Shown: positions 48,530 through 60,500 of the stretch, piece after piece | Position numbering within the stretch: position 1 is the first letter of the stretch | Layout: every line of letters starts with the position of its first letter | NCBI GenBank assembly: GCA_030062745.1 | Contig: CP099848.1 | Span: forward strand, 22,694,378-22,758,377 | Length of the DNA: 64,000 bases | Direction of reading: 5' to 3' | From: Capitulum mitella | Lineage: Eukaryota; Arthropoda; Thecostraca; Pollicipedomorpha; Pollicipedidae | Translations under genes and position numbers: made by a program | The notes under the pieces: model-generated | What the model was told of the DNA's origin: nothing | What the model saw: the letters and a program-made list of their open reading frames with translations, nothing else | Databases searched by the model: none

Positions 48530-50157
48530 CGGCTCGTAGCTTCTGGAGACTTTTTTGCTAGCTTTTTGGCGGCCTGGGCCGTCTGCCGTGTCAAGGCCCT
48601 CTTGTGGTCTTAGCTTCCTTTTCACAGTTTCACGTGTCCTTCAGGACGTCTCAGGCGCTGCTTTGGCAGTTTCAGGGACACCTCGTGCAGTGTCACGGAC
48701 CCTCTGACAGTTTCAGTTACACGTAAGCCATCTCGGGGCCCCTCCTGTCGTCCCTAGGAAATTTTTGCCGTGTAAGGAGCCCCTTAAGCAGCAACAAGGT
48801 CCTCTTTAAGTCTCTCTCTCCGCCGTGACAGAGCCACCTCTGGTAATGCTCTAGTTCTTTTGGCAGTTTCAGGAACTGTCTAAGCGTCTCAAGGTTTAGT
48901 AGTTTCAGAGGCTCCTCTGGTCGTTTCAATTTCCCCTGTTGCTAGAGACTGTCAGTCAGCAGACTCAAAGGCCCCCCTCTAGCAGTCTCAGTGAGCCCCA
49001 TGTTGTCCTAGATGCCGCTCTTGATGTCTCTGGGAAACATTTTTGCCGTCTCAGAGAACCTCTGACAGTTACAAAAGACTTTTGGCGACTTCAGGACCCC
49101 TGTGCGGTGTTGTGGGCCCTTTGAACGTCTCCGGTAGTCTCCATGGCTGTATCAGGGGCCTTTCTTTTTTACACGAGATATATCTGAGAGTCATAGGGCC
49201 TCTCTAGCCGTATCAGACACCTATGTTGGCGGCTCAGGGGCCTCACTGGCAGTCTCATGGGACTTTTTCTGTGCCAGGAGCCCGCCTAACACATTTGGAG
49301 CCCTCTGGCCGTCCAGGGCCCCATACCGTCTCATAGGTCCCCGTATCGTCTTTGCCTCTCAGGGGCCCTCTCACCTTTTTGGTGGTCTCAGGGGCCATCT
49401 GCCGTGTAGGGGCCTCCCTTACCGTCTCAGGACCCACCTGACCTTCCCGGAGCCACTTGACTGCATCAGGAACCCCTCAGGTTTCCAGAAAGATCTGTGC
49501 AGCCCATTTGGGGCCTCTCTCGAAGTTGAGAAGGTCACTGGTGAATCCCTGCTCAGGTGGCCCCTCTGGCTGGCCAGGGTCTCCTTATGCCGTGCTTGGC
49601 ACCGATTTAAGTTCTTGCTGCCCCATGGGCCTCTCTGGCACATTAAGCGGTCCCATGGACCCTTTGCCATGTTCGGACCCGTCTTACGGTCCAAAGGACC
49701 ATTGGAGAGTTTCAGAAGCCCTTCTATCCATCTTGGGATCATCTTGATATTTCAGGATCTCATTAACCCTCCCGGAAGCTCTCTGAATGCATCAGAAACC
49801 TTCAGTTTTTCACACAGGTCCGTGAAGCCCATTCGGGGCCCCTGTGACATTCTAGGGGCCCCTTTGCTGTTCTAGGGACTCAGTCCCTATATTGGACGTC
49901 TCATGGGCCCTGTGACACTTGACGGTCTAAGGGACAATCTGCCGTGCTGGAGATCCGTTGTGCTCTCAGGATCCCTTTGGGAACCTCAGGGGCCCTTCTA
50001 TGCGTCTTAAGGGTCATTTAACCCTCCCAGAGGGTTAAATGAGGGCCCTGACTGCATCAAGAACTCGCTTCGTTTTCACAGAGACCCCATGAAGCTTTTT
50101 CCCATGGACCCATTCGGAGCCCCTTTTAAGTCTGAGAGGTGCCCATTCTCAGTTCTC
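48530..50157 (-). repeat. GC-rich degenerate satellite, copy 2 (inverted)
   Basis: Reverse-complement counterpart of 35.9-37.36 kb; matched positions sum to about 86,060. Shared landmarks include CTCCATGGCTGTATCAGGGG (49138) and GTCTCCTTATGCCGTGCT (49580). It ends at a G run near 50159. Confidence 0.85.
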
Positions 50158-51401
50158 GGGGGGGGGGGGGAGCGATCACCCCCATCGCCCCACCCCATCC
50201 CATGGATCCAGGCTTCGCCAGCATCCTCGCCAAACGATCGCTCACATGGGTGAGTTCAGATGCGACAGCTGCGTAAATAACGAAGGTGGTCAGCATCGGC
50301 AATTAACATGTGTCAGTCATGGATGACATTTGAACACAATGGCTTCACGTTCTCGTCTTTACTGTAACAGCAAGTAGCAATTGTCATGTTTTATGCGATT
50401 TTCTAGATTTACTGGAAATACTAAAATTAAAATTAAAAAGGCAGCTTACTGTGGCTCAACTCTGGATAAAAAACCCATCTTCGTAGCGCGGATTTTTACA
50501 AAGCGCACCTACATAAGTATTAATCTATTTGAGAACCTGACAGTGACAAAAAAACAGTCCGAAATCCCGTGAAATAGTTTTCGGGAATCACCAGCCAAGA
50601 TTTAAGGAACGCATGACTAGGGAGCCTGAGGTGGTGGGTCAAGACCAGAACTTAAAAAAATTAACGTTACGTCTACGGCAGTGTCTGGAAAGAAAAGTGT
50701 GAAATCCTCTGCAGACACTACCAATAGTTCTCGGAAATCTTTGACCTTGAAGGGAGAAGTGGAAGTCTGGCATATGTCGAAGACGAGCATGACTGGATAT
50801 TTCCGAAAATCGACGAAAATCCACGTAATATTTCAGACCATTTCTTCTCAATCACTGCCATGAGCCTGATGTCAAAATCTACCAATATTGGCGGAGGTCC
50901 CCCCGGATCGCCAGCCATGACGGCAAGTCAACAAGTCAACCCCGGGCAGGTGCTGCTTACCCGTTCTCAAGGTCCGTACGCAACACTTGTGGTTTGCCGT
51001 GTTTGATTCTCAAGTAGTTTCAGCGTATGGGATGACACGTATTGACGTGTGTTGCAGGTCCTTTCCGGCTCTGGAAGTCCGCCGAAAAGGCATCTTGGGC
51101 GCATGGGAAGGTCTCGTTCACCGCGGGCGCGTATTAGAGACTGCAGGAGTTTATTCCTCCTTCCATTTAACGCGGTATTCAGGCCCCAGTTGGAGACGGA
51201 ACACGGAGTCAACATAGGCAGATTCGGAAGTTATCGGGTACTACCGAATCCGCCATCAGAAAGAAAAAAAACATCTGGCACAGCATTTCGATATAATTTC
51301 TTACACAACCTGCAGAAACAGAACGGAAGACACGACATTGCACTTGAATGTCATAAACCGTAAGCAAACAGCCAGAGGTACACTTCATCAGTCTGTATGG
51401 T
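50158..51401. other. Intergenic, no gene recognised
   Basis: Short open frames only. No repeat ends or splice pattern that I can support. Confidence 0.4.
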
Positions 51402-51699
51402 CAAGTGGTGTCGATTTGTATTCTTTCGAGAGGGCTCTGACCCACCCAGTGTTGATTCGGGCCCACCCAATTTTGGTTTGGGCCCACCCAATATTTTCTG
51501 TCTGTTTTAAATGGAACTGAGCAATAATAACGGAAAATACGGCCGCTGTAGATAAGAGATTAGAGATTAGAGAGAGATAGCAGGAAGTAAAGAATAAAGT
51601 CCAAAGCGATTTATCAACCTATCGTTATCTACCTCTCTCTCTTTCTGTTTCTCTGTATATAGATATAGATATATGTATTTATATATGTGTATGTTTATT

Positions 51700-51753
<54 letters not shown>

Positions 51754-51934
51754 CATATACCTGCATACATCGTAACATGGTAATTTTCAACTGGGAAATA
51801 GTAACGAAGAAAGCGAAATTCTCCTTTTGGTCAAAATAGTGGACTAAATGCGTTCCGAAACCGACATTTGGGAGGGTAGCTTGTCGGGCCCTCGGCTCGG
51901 TCTCCCCAATGATTTACAGAAATCGACACCCCTG
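51402..51934 (+). mobile_element. hAT-type MITE with TA microsatellite
   Basis: It starts CAAGTGGTGTCGATTTGTAT and ends CAGAAATCGACACCCCTG, closely matching copy A at both ends and through the TCTTTCGAG and GCCCACCCAATATTTTCTGT stretches. A TA block lies at 51709-51747. Flanking 8-mers do not match clearly. Confidence 0.75.
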
Positions 51935-51939
51935 AATAC

Positions 51940-52335
51940 GTTTCCAGCAGGCCGGCGGCAGGGTGTCGGCGGTCGCGTTTGGCCACGGTCCGCGCGACGC
52001 TGCCCGGCTGACTTGAAGTGCTCCGAACCGGCAGCCAGCGTGGCTGTCGCCGGCCACGTGGCGCTGCACCAGTGAGAGGCGGGGCCGCAGCCGGCCGCTC
52101 AGTTGACCGTCAACAGCTGGCGGGAGCGCCGTTAGATTCGGTTACAGGACTGTGTCGCGGCCTGTTATAGTGCCTGTCGGCGCCCCGGCGCCTGTCAGCC
52201 ACTCCGCCGAGTCCGGTGTTGAGGTGCCGCGCGCAGTTCCGAGTGGCCGGTCTCTGCGAGCTGACCTTGAACTCCTGTCACGTGGGCCGTCATGGAGTCG
52301 CACGCCGCGGCCCGCGGCCTGCGCCGCCGCTACCG
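51940..52335 (+). promoter_or_regulatory. CpG-rich block with candidate first coding exon
   Basis: The block is GC- and CpG-rich. An ATG at 52292 reads MESHAAARGLRRRYR and is followed by GTTAGT, a good phase-0 donor at 52337. It could be exon 1 of the aminopeptidase gene whose next exon at 63178 is entered in the same phase, but 10.8 kb lies between and nothing proves the link. Confidence 0.25.
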
Positions 52336-52966
52336 GGTTAGTTCCACTATCGCCACCAGGTGGCCGCCGGCCGTCTCCGCTGTGACTGATGTTCAGCTTA
52401 CGCGGGACGTTTACGCGCGTTCTGGCGCGTTCATACGCGTCCGGTGGCGGTCGCGGCTAAAGGCGTCCGAACGCCAGCGTATTCGCGTTTACCGGCGTTT
52501 TGCCGCGTTTCCTGGCATTATACGTCCTAAATGTCTACGTCATAGTTCTGGTCTGGACTACGGTAAATCTTCTGACGTCGATTTGAGTTCTGGTACGGTA
52601 AATTTCAAACATGTAAAGGTCAAATGTACCCAATGTTTTACAGGTAGTTAAACATTTAAGGAAGTGCCGAGCGCACTGTAAGTAGCCATGGAAGCCAGGA
52701 TTAAAAAGTTTGCCAGTTGACACAAAACCTATTTTTCTAACATAAGGAACATTTTCTAAGCTCAAGGGCACATCGTGGCTTTTCTTAAGGGGAAGTGGTT
52801 CGAGTTCAACGAAGACTCTTCGTACGACAACCGAAAATTGCAAATTCGACTTGTCTTGGTACACTCGTACCTACTCCGTGGCAATCGATCCCATTGTTTT
52901 GCCCTGCCCTACATTAAGTGTAGGCTGCTTTTTAACTTTCGTTGGTGCTAATAAAGAAGAAAAAAT
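52336..52966. other. Intergenic or intronic, no gene recognised
   Basis: CpG-rich until about 52520, then ordinary. The last bases before 52967 are A-rich (AATAAAGAAGAAAAAA). Confidence 0.35.
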
Positions 52967-53038
52967 GCGGATCTAGCAGTTAGGATACTCGTCTGACTCC
53001 GCCTGCATTCCAAGTGAAAGACGGTTTGCAGACCAAAG
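52967..53038 (+). repeat. tRNA-derived sequence (SINE-like remnant)
   Basis: GATCTAGCAGTTAGGAT at 52970 matches a tRNA D-arm/box A, and GGTTTGCAGACC at 53023 resembles a decayed box B at the right distance for a 72-base tRNA. Stems are not well conserved, so I do not call a tRNA gene. Confidence 0.35.
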
Positions 53039-53159
53039 GAATGAGAAGTCTGAATTATTATGCTTTCAGAACAATCCCAGAAGGCCTAAGCTGCACATAC
53101 CCCACGTAGCAGTCTATTGCAACAAGGCGCTTTTTTATGCCCATTGTCACGTATTCTAA

Positions 53160-53626
53160 ACGTGACCGGAGGTTTCGATTTACATTCTTTTTTTGTTTCG
53201 TCATTCTTTACCCCCATACCTCCCCTCCCCCCAAGTTGGTTTGGGCCGTCATCATTTGTTGCCAGAAAATTCCGAAGAAAATGAAGGGAAAATTGAAGTA
53301 TGCAGCGCCTACTGTCGATTGGCATTATTTGATGCGGGAGTGTCGATCTGCATTCCTTTGCGAGTGTCATGGCCTCCTAAATAGGTATCATGGACCGTCC
53401 AAAGGCGATTTTGCCTCACGCAATACGTTCGGTTAGTTTGAACTAGGGAGAGCTGACAACTTAGTTTAACATTTTGTAAATGTTAACATAAAACAGGAAC
53501 TTGATATTGTCGCTGGTCAAAATCTAGCGGGCTAAATCTGTTAACCTCGCATTTGAGACAGAATAGGTTCTCGCACCCTGGGCCCGCCTTCTCCCCCTTA
53601 ATCATTTACATAAAACAACACCCCTG
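53160..53626 (+). mobile_element. hAT-type MITE, diverged copy
   Basis: The 5' part has TTTCGATTTACATTCTTT and GGTTTGGGCCGTCATCATTT, the 3' part the family phrase GGGCTAAATCTGTTAACC and the end AACAACACCCCTG. Ends are eroded and no target duplication is seen. Confidence 0.5.
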
Positions 53627-55864
53627 TTCGTAACTGATGTCCTGTGACGTCTTTGCGTGTCGTTATCTTTCCCACGATCTCCACGGCTGACGCAGTCCAG
53701 ATGTTATGAGAGGATGTTGTCAGAGGATTTTGGGCCATTTCCGTACAGTGCCTTATATTACGATGCATGACAATGGGGGGGGAGGAATAAGGCCTTCTCA
53801 TGACTCCAGCGTTGGCGTGGGAAGAACGTTTTACGTAGTATTGTTGATTTATGGGTCATTGCACATCAAATCGCACAAGAATGGACCCGACTTCTTTCGA
53901 TTTTGATGAAATTTGGTACGCTTGTAGTACTTTCAGAAAATGACCAGTCATAATTGTGTAGCCTTTGGGGACCTCTGAGGTCAACGTTGTAAGTCATGAA
54001 ATGCCACCGATTTTCGCAGACATTGCATGACTCAAATGCCTATAACTTGGTGATAGAACGTCACAGAAAGTTGTGATTAGCGCCAGCTTTCATATATAAG
54101 CTCGTTTTTGCCGTGACCTTGGGTTGGCATTTGACCTGACTAGGCCAAACGGAACATTTTTGGTTTTAACCATGTTTGTCCACCGTGAGCTTCGCGAAAA
54201 TGCAGCGCAGTATGTCCGCAGATATCTGCAATGAGCGTGGCAAAATACATTTCTGGGCCACTTGAAACTTTTCAGATATCTTGAAATCAGTGTTGCTAGG
54301 CGGCGTGACAAGTATCCTCTGGGTGTAATTGAAGAATATTGCTTGATTTTGTGCCTTTTGTTCGTCGGATTTTATGCAATTTGCTGTGCACAATGCCGTG
54401 CATACCTGCAACACATCAGCTTAGTTCTAAACTGCTTGGCCAGAGCTGATGTCAAAGGTCATGATACCCCGCCACCAATCGACCCCTCCCATGCAAGTCT
54501 GTTGTGTGCATTCCGTGTTCTGGATAAAAATCAATTTTCAGACATTTTGGCACATATCCCAGTCATCTTTTTTATCAGGTTTTATACGAATTTAATCCTC
54601 GCCTGGCAGGGGGTCTTTCAGGACCCTCTGCGGTTTCCCTTAAATAACTTTTTTAGTAGCGGGAGACAAAGCGCCGATTTTTTTCTGTAGCTAAGTCTCC
54701 AACATTTATACGCAATGAGCTCAGTTTGCAAATTTCATGCGATTTTTATGCGACCCGTGACCTCTTTGTCCGAACCATGTCAGCCGTGTTTTTAACAAAA
54801 TCGCTTAATACGTTTCATTTGTTGGAAGTTGGGTATTGCAATGCTGTTTTACATGCTCCTTTTATAAATGTTGATATCACTGACCTTATTTTAGTGTATG
54901 GAGAGGGTCAGGCCATCAGAAGTAAAGCTAGGTCAAACGTGAATATCATACATTGCGCCAAACGCCATTGTAGTTTTGTGTACGGGATATGTGATTCGTA
55001 AACTAATAATGCTTCATTACGATCCACCACCTCAACATAATGTTCACATTCGTTTGACGTAATGTAAAGTCAATTTATAGGTCAAGGTCACACTAGGTCA
55101 GAGTAATTCGAAATTCGATGACGCCTCTAGCGGTGACTTTGAGGATCTGTCGCGGCGGCCACAATGATGTGCTAGGATAAGCCGTGTGCCCACCTTCCTG
55201 CACACAAATTTGGTGGCTACAGCTCGAGTTGTTTTCGACGAGGAACGATTTCCCTAAAACGGTATGGGCGCCCCTGGCGGTGGCCTCTGGAACTACGCTG
55301 GCCTGGGCCCCAAATAGGCCACCTCCTCCCAGCCCGAGGAGAACCGGTTTACTAAGTTTGGCACGCTTGTCGTCGCTGGTTTAACCTACGACGAAAATGA
55401 GGTGGGACACCACGCCTCCCATTGCAAATTTCAGCTATGATGACATTTTCGTGGTTTGGGAGGCTACCCATTGACCTAGGTCCAAAAACCGATGCACTTT
55501 CCAATAGGTAAGATAACAAGCAACACCGTGGTGGCCATGAAACAGATTTATTTTCAGCGGCATATTTTGACATGGCCGCTTTGAGGTCATTACCGCGACC
55601 TGGGTGACCTGCTGACCTGGAACGAAAAGAGTCTGATATCGTTGAGTTGCGTACGTGGCGAGCAACACTCTAGTTTTCACTGCATTGCTCTATCTTTCTT
55701 TGTTCAAAAGTTAGTAGGTGGGTCGTTTTAGGACCCACGCCGTGCTGGGATATAAAAGTGGTCCCACCGGGCAAGGGTTAATTCTTGAGACGTGACGTCA
55801 TCGTTGGTCATGACTTCATCCCCTGAGTTTTAGAATAGTGACAAACTAGGGCTTGCGTCTTACT
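53627..55864. other. Intergenic with AGGTCA-rich repeats
   Basis: TGACCT/AGGTCA half-sites recur (54115, 54455, 55080-55100, 55585-55620). The 142-codon frame at 54262-54690 has hydrophobic parts but no recognised family and no splice or start support. Confidence 0.4.
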
Positions 55865-56375
55865 TTGTTAAGCAACGTTGATGAGCACTGAACTATCCAG
55901 TTTCAAAATTATCAGTTTGGAAACAGTCTGACGTTTGGGATCTTTGATTGGTTTTGAGCTTTGTGGTGCAGATTGCCACAAATGACGTTTATATACTCCG
56001 TTCTGTACGCTCATGTTCATGACAGACCGCGTTCCTAAATGCATTTGATTGTACCTTACATTTCACTTTGATGGTCTGAACGGTGACTGGTTACTACCTC
56101 AACCTCCGACACAAAACCTAAAAAAACATGGGAAATAGCCATTTTGCTTTTTGCCCATGAGCATGCTTGTTATACGCACACAGGATGATATACAACGTGA
56201 CGTTCAGTTTCTTTTGAGAGCATATCTATTTCGATTTGCTGTCTCTGGGTGGTCATGACAGCCCTCTGAAACCAAGACCATTTTGACTACAAAATGTGCA
56301 GAATTTTTGACTAAGCGGATCCTAGGTTTTGAGCCGTGCATGCGCTATTCATTTTATTTTGCTCTGGATTGAGTC
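55865..56375 (+). repeat. Dispersed 0.5-kb repeat, copy 1
   Basis: Colinear with 57470-57955 at perhaps 65% identity. Shared phrases include CATGACAGACC, AATAGCCATTTT and GCGCTATTCATTTT in the same order and spacing. No coding potential. Confidence 0.8.
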
Positions 56376-57469
56376 GGTGACTGCAGGCGGCACGTTAGTC
56401 TTTTTCGCGATAAATTCCCGTTAAACATGCAAGACTTTACCAAACGACATATTACAGACATCGTGCAATAAAATACGATGATTTTTTGGGTTGATATGGA
56501 GCACAGAATAACGGGCTAGATGTCAATGTGATTTTCATCGCAAGAAGTCATGAGCCTCAATGCGATACTGAAGTGGAATAGATAGGAGGTTCGAGAATGA
56601 GTGCATCGTTTCCATGCAACGTGGTGCCCGAACCTTGGACCGGTACCGTTGGTCATTTGGTGTGAACGGAAGGCGGTACGCAGAGCCACACCGTGATGCG
56701 TTTTTCCGAGTCGCTGCGATCCCTGCATCGCCGGCACCACACCTGCTGTCTACTGGCGATCAATATACATGCAAAGTATAATTCCTTGGCCGCGACTGAC
56801 TGAACGACAACCGCCTCGCGCCCCGCCCGCGACGACTGCCGGCTGACCGCCGCCCTCGGCTCCGGCCGGCGATCCAAGCCCGCTGGCTTCGCCCGGCGGC
56901 ACAGTATACATTCCAGGAGCACCCGGCTCCGCCCCGCGGCACATTATACAGCCCGGGCACAGCGGATGCTTACAGTCACCACAACACCCAGTCGTAAAAA
57001 CGTCCAGAAAGAGCTTTTTCGTATTGCCGTCGCTTGCGCGTGGCGCATACCGCGCGCATTGAAACATGTTGTGTGTCACGCGATTGTCTGTTCAGTTGTC
57101 GTTCCAAGTTGATGCGTCTCGAGGCGATCCGACCCGTGGTTGCCGGGGGAACTCATCGGAATCGAAACGACATTTTGCGCTGTTTGCGTTTCCCGTTTTA
57201 CATGTTATCTTTACGGACAAAAACCACCCATAGAGCGTGCAGCACATGCCAAGGACGTGTCTCAACCCGACGAAAATTAGCGAATTTTCTGGTGGCGCGC
57301 GAGACCTTTCAAACGGCGTACGACACGTGCCGATCTGGCAATCCGTTTGGGCCTTGGACCGGAGCAAAGGTTTGTCGTCAGACAGACAGACAGGCAGACA
57401 GAATGAGAGGAAGACAGAGGTTATTCACGTAGTATACAGACTAGAGCTTATCGCCGACTCCGTTAAGCA
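56376..57469. other. Intergenic with GC-rich block at 56790-56970
   Basis: The GC-rich block contains two related phrases (CGGCACAGTATACA and CGGCACATTATACA). It may be a promoter or a repeat end; no gene is recognised. A (CAGA)n tract lies near 57380. Confidence 0.35.
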
Positions 57470-57955
57470 AGGTTCATGAACGATGAGCTGCCCGGTTTCC
57501 AAGAGTTTAGGTTTCAAGACAAGTTGATCTTTGAGATCTTTGATTTTTGGCTTTGGACCGCAGATGATCATAAATGACGGTGTCGTGTTTCTTGCTGGAT
57601 GCTCCTCTGCATGACAGACCCCGTTTCTAAATGCTGTTGATTTTATGTTGTATTTCTCTTTCATGATCTGATTTTGATGGCGGTCTTTACGTCCGACGCA
57701 AAAGGTGAAAAACATGGAGAATAGCCATTTTCCTCCTTGCCTATGAGCATTCTTCTTAAGCGCGCACAGGATGTTGTGCGATGCGCTGTCAAATTTCTTT
57801 TGAGAGGATACCCATCTCTTGTCACTGTCTCTGGGAGGCCAAGACAGCCTTCTTAGACCGACACTACTTTGATAACGAAACATGCCGAGTTTTAAACTAC
57901 TCGGATCCCAGGGTTTAGAGGAGCGCGTGCGCTATTCATTTTGTTTGGCTGTAAC
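57470..57955 (+). repeat. Dispersed 0.5-kb repeat, copy 2
   Basis: Diverged direct copy of 55865-56375, 1.6 kb downstream. Confidence 0.8.
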
Positions 57956-59052
57956 ATGTGTAGTAGATTTCTAACTGCTACATGATAGTTAGACTAGTGA
58001 CAACCTCGCTCGTGCCGGTCTTTCGCGCGAGTCATTCAAGGAGAAAATCTTGTAAGTCCAATTTCTATTCACTTCAGTCATTCCCAGACACCTATACCGA
58101 CACCAACACTATACGGACATCCTTCCACTATGCCTTCAAATTCACAAATGTCTCCGTGACGACGAGCGGAGCGCTATTTACACTCCCCACAAACGGAAAG
58201 GATCTGGGCCAGGAGATACAAAATTGACGTGATGTCAACCAATGAGAGACGGTAACGGCATCGAACAAGGGGCGCATACTGGTGATGTGAGGAGTTCTAG
58301 ACCAATGAGGGTTGGCGGCATCGTATGGCAATTCCAAGAAACACCGGACGCTAATCTGCATTGCCTGTCGCTTCCACTGACTTTTTCACGGATCGAATCA
58401 TCGAATCACATCGAATCACATTACTGATAAAGAATGCCATTCCCATTGAAAGCGAGAAGACCTTGGGCATCCCAGACGCCTCTGCCTGGGACGTCGAACT
58501 CGGCCTTGAACGACTGAACAATGGGACTGTTCTACATATGGAGATATTCATGGGAATTCTTTAGACTTTTACTTCAATGACTTCACCCTGTTCCCGGAGG
58601 ACTAGACAATATGGCCAATTCCCGGCAGGGGGCGGATTCGGCCCCCCTGAGATCTCGAGAACTATTTGTTCGATTTCATCGCAACAAACGGCAGTCACTT
58701 TGCCATAATGTAAACTCCATTTTTATAAAAAGTTTTCAGAATTTTGAAAGGGTTGGATACAGGAGGACAAAAAAGTCAAAATGAGGGATATTTTTGGACT
58801 TCTTATAACTCCGTTGTTTGTGGACTGATTTTGATGAAATGGCTTGAATTGAGAGATTATGGACGTTTACCATTGGTCCATACATTTGAAATGTTGAAAA
58901 AATTCATAGGCCTTGACAGGGTTTCGAAAACCGGAGGATTTCTTTTTCAAAAACTGAATTAACAAATGTTAAGAGCACTTTTTTGGTTTCTGTTAGTCAT
59001 GTTATGCTGAAGAAGTACAAATCGTATTACAATGTTTGTATAATGTTAGCAT
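57956..59052. other. Intergenic, no gene recognised
   Basis: A GGGGGCGGATTCGGCCCCCC hairpin lies near 58627; a similar one is near 59860. Open frames near 58.0-58.6 kb show no known family. Confidence 0.4.
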
Positions 59053-59742
59053 AGGCGGTGCCAGGGACATGAAAAAGGGGGAACTGTCATGGGTACATGT
59101 TCTTCAAATCATCTTACGATCTTTGACCTTAAATGACCTCCGATGACTCTAGAGTCACTTGGAATGGTCTCGTGGGCATTTGATATTGTCTGAAAACGTT
59201 TCTAATCGTTTGAATCCATTCTTTTTCTGATATTCTATTTTACGGCTGTTGTGATGTAGGGTATACGCACTGACATTTTAGGTCATAGCTGCGTGACCCG
59301 ACCCGATGTCAAGCTGGAACTTGGTACTCAAGTAGACGGCATCCTTCTAAGTCATATGGTTTCCGGGTTTGGCATTGGAAAAACAGTAGCACCAAAATTG
59401 GAATAAATGAAACCAAATTTTGACTTTTGACCTTGACTTGACCTTATGTCAGATTTGAATGAATGACTCCAAATTTTTTACTTTTGATCTTCACTTCAAC
59501 GTATCTTAAATTTGAATGAATGAAACCAAATGTTGACCTTTGACCTTGACTTGACCTTATGAAGTGACCTCAGATGAACAGAATTCTGTTTGTATGTTGC
59601 CCAACTATTTACCTATACATCCATATAAAGTTTTAGGTTCTATCTTAAAAACAATGTTTTTGGCAGCCATTTTTCTTTTATCCTCAACAGGACAAAAAAT
59701 GGCCTGAGGTGCCTCCCAAAAACGTTGCCTGGTTCCGCCCCT
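59053..59742 (+). mobile_element. Possible hAT-type non-autonomous element
   Basis: It starts ATAGGCGGTGCCAGGGAC and ends GTTGCCTGGTTCCGCCCCTG, imperfect inverted ends of the CAGGGGCGGANCCAGG type. The interior holds about three ~57-bp repeats with TTGACCTTGACTTGACCTTA (59400-59570). No target duplication found. Confidence 0.45.
59400..59570. repeat. ~57-bp tandem repeat with TGACCT motifs, about 3 units
   Basis: GAATGAATGAAACCAAAT-like and CTTGACTTGACCTTATG-like parts alternate three times, the middle unit mutated. Confidence 0.8.
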
Positions 59743-60031
59743 GAGCAAAATGGAATTACGAAATTTTGTCCAAGTACATTGAAAGAATAGCTAGGAAAAG
59801 TCACATAGTTTCGTGAAGCTGCGTCAAAAACCCTGGAATTGGCAAGCAAAAAACCCGAGGGTGGCCGGATTCAGCCCCCCCTGTCGGGAATAGGGTTAAA
59901 AACCGAATAATCTTTGGGCTAAGAAAATAATTTTGTTACAGTTACCAGTGTTGACTTTGTTAGCTATGATAAGGGTGGATGTCGTCAGGATGCGGTAGTA
60001 GAGAGCAAGTTTACGAACATATATGTATGCA

Positions 60032-60036
<5 letters not shown>

Positions 60037-60081
<45 letters not shown>
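60037..60081. repeat. (TA)n microsatellite
   Basis: About 22 TA dinucleotides flanked by ATGTATGCATGTG and ACATACATG. Confidence 0.95.
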
Positions 60082-60087
<6 letters not shown>

Positions 60088-60169
60088 CATGTAGTCATGA
60101 TTCATTCTATGATTCATGATTCATCTGATTATGACTGACAAAGCCAGCCGTGACAACACCGCTGAAAAA

Positions 60170-60500
60170 GGCCAACGCTGTCTGCCTTTACAAATGTGGT
60201 AAAGGAGGATATGCGCTCCTTCCAAACAGTGGCTATGTTGGCCTCACAACTACATCCCGGGCCGCCGCATCACCGTGCATCTCCAAACGTGAGGACCAAA
60301 GACGCGCAACGTAGCCGGCCACGACATATCTCTTACCAGACGAGGCCGGACTGGAAAAACCAAGATTCTCACTGCCACCTCTAAAAAGCGCCGACTCCAA
60401 TTTCCGGCAGACGTACTTATCTGAGAAATCGATCTCATCATCAGCCTCGCAATAAACGCTTGAGGAACGTTGCTACTGTGTGACGGCCCCAAGCGTATCC
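60170..60500 (+). pseudogene. GIY-YIG endonuclease domain of a Penelope-like element, decayed
   Basis: One + frame reads LPNSGYVGLTTTS (60218 onward), the GIY-YIG entry motif of Penelope-type endonucleases. After a frame change the adjacent frame reads RRITVHLQT, then KTRNVAGHDISLTR, KILTATSKKRRLQF and LINKAD-like positions interrupted by stops, in the order seen in the family. Two or more stops and at least one frameshift make it non-functional. The reverse transcriptase that should precede it is not found upstream. Confidence 0.55.

Noticed and set aside
54262..54690. 142-codon + strand frame with hydrophobic segments
   Set aside because: No recognised family, no promoter or splice pattern, and it lies in repeat-rich sequence.
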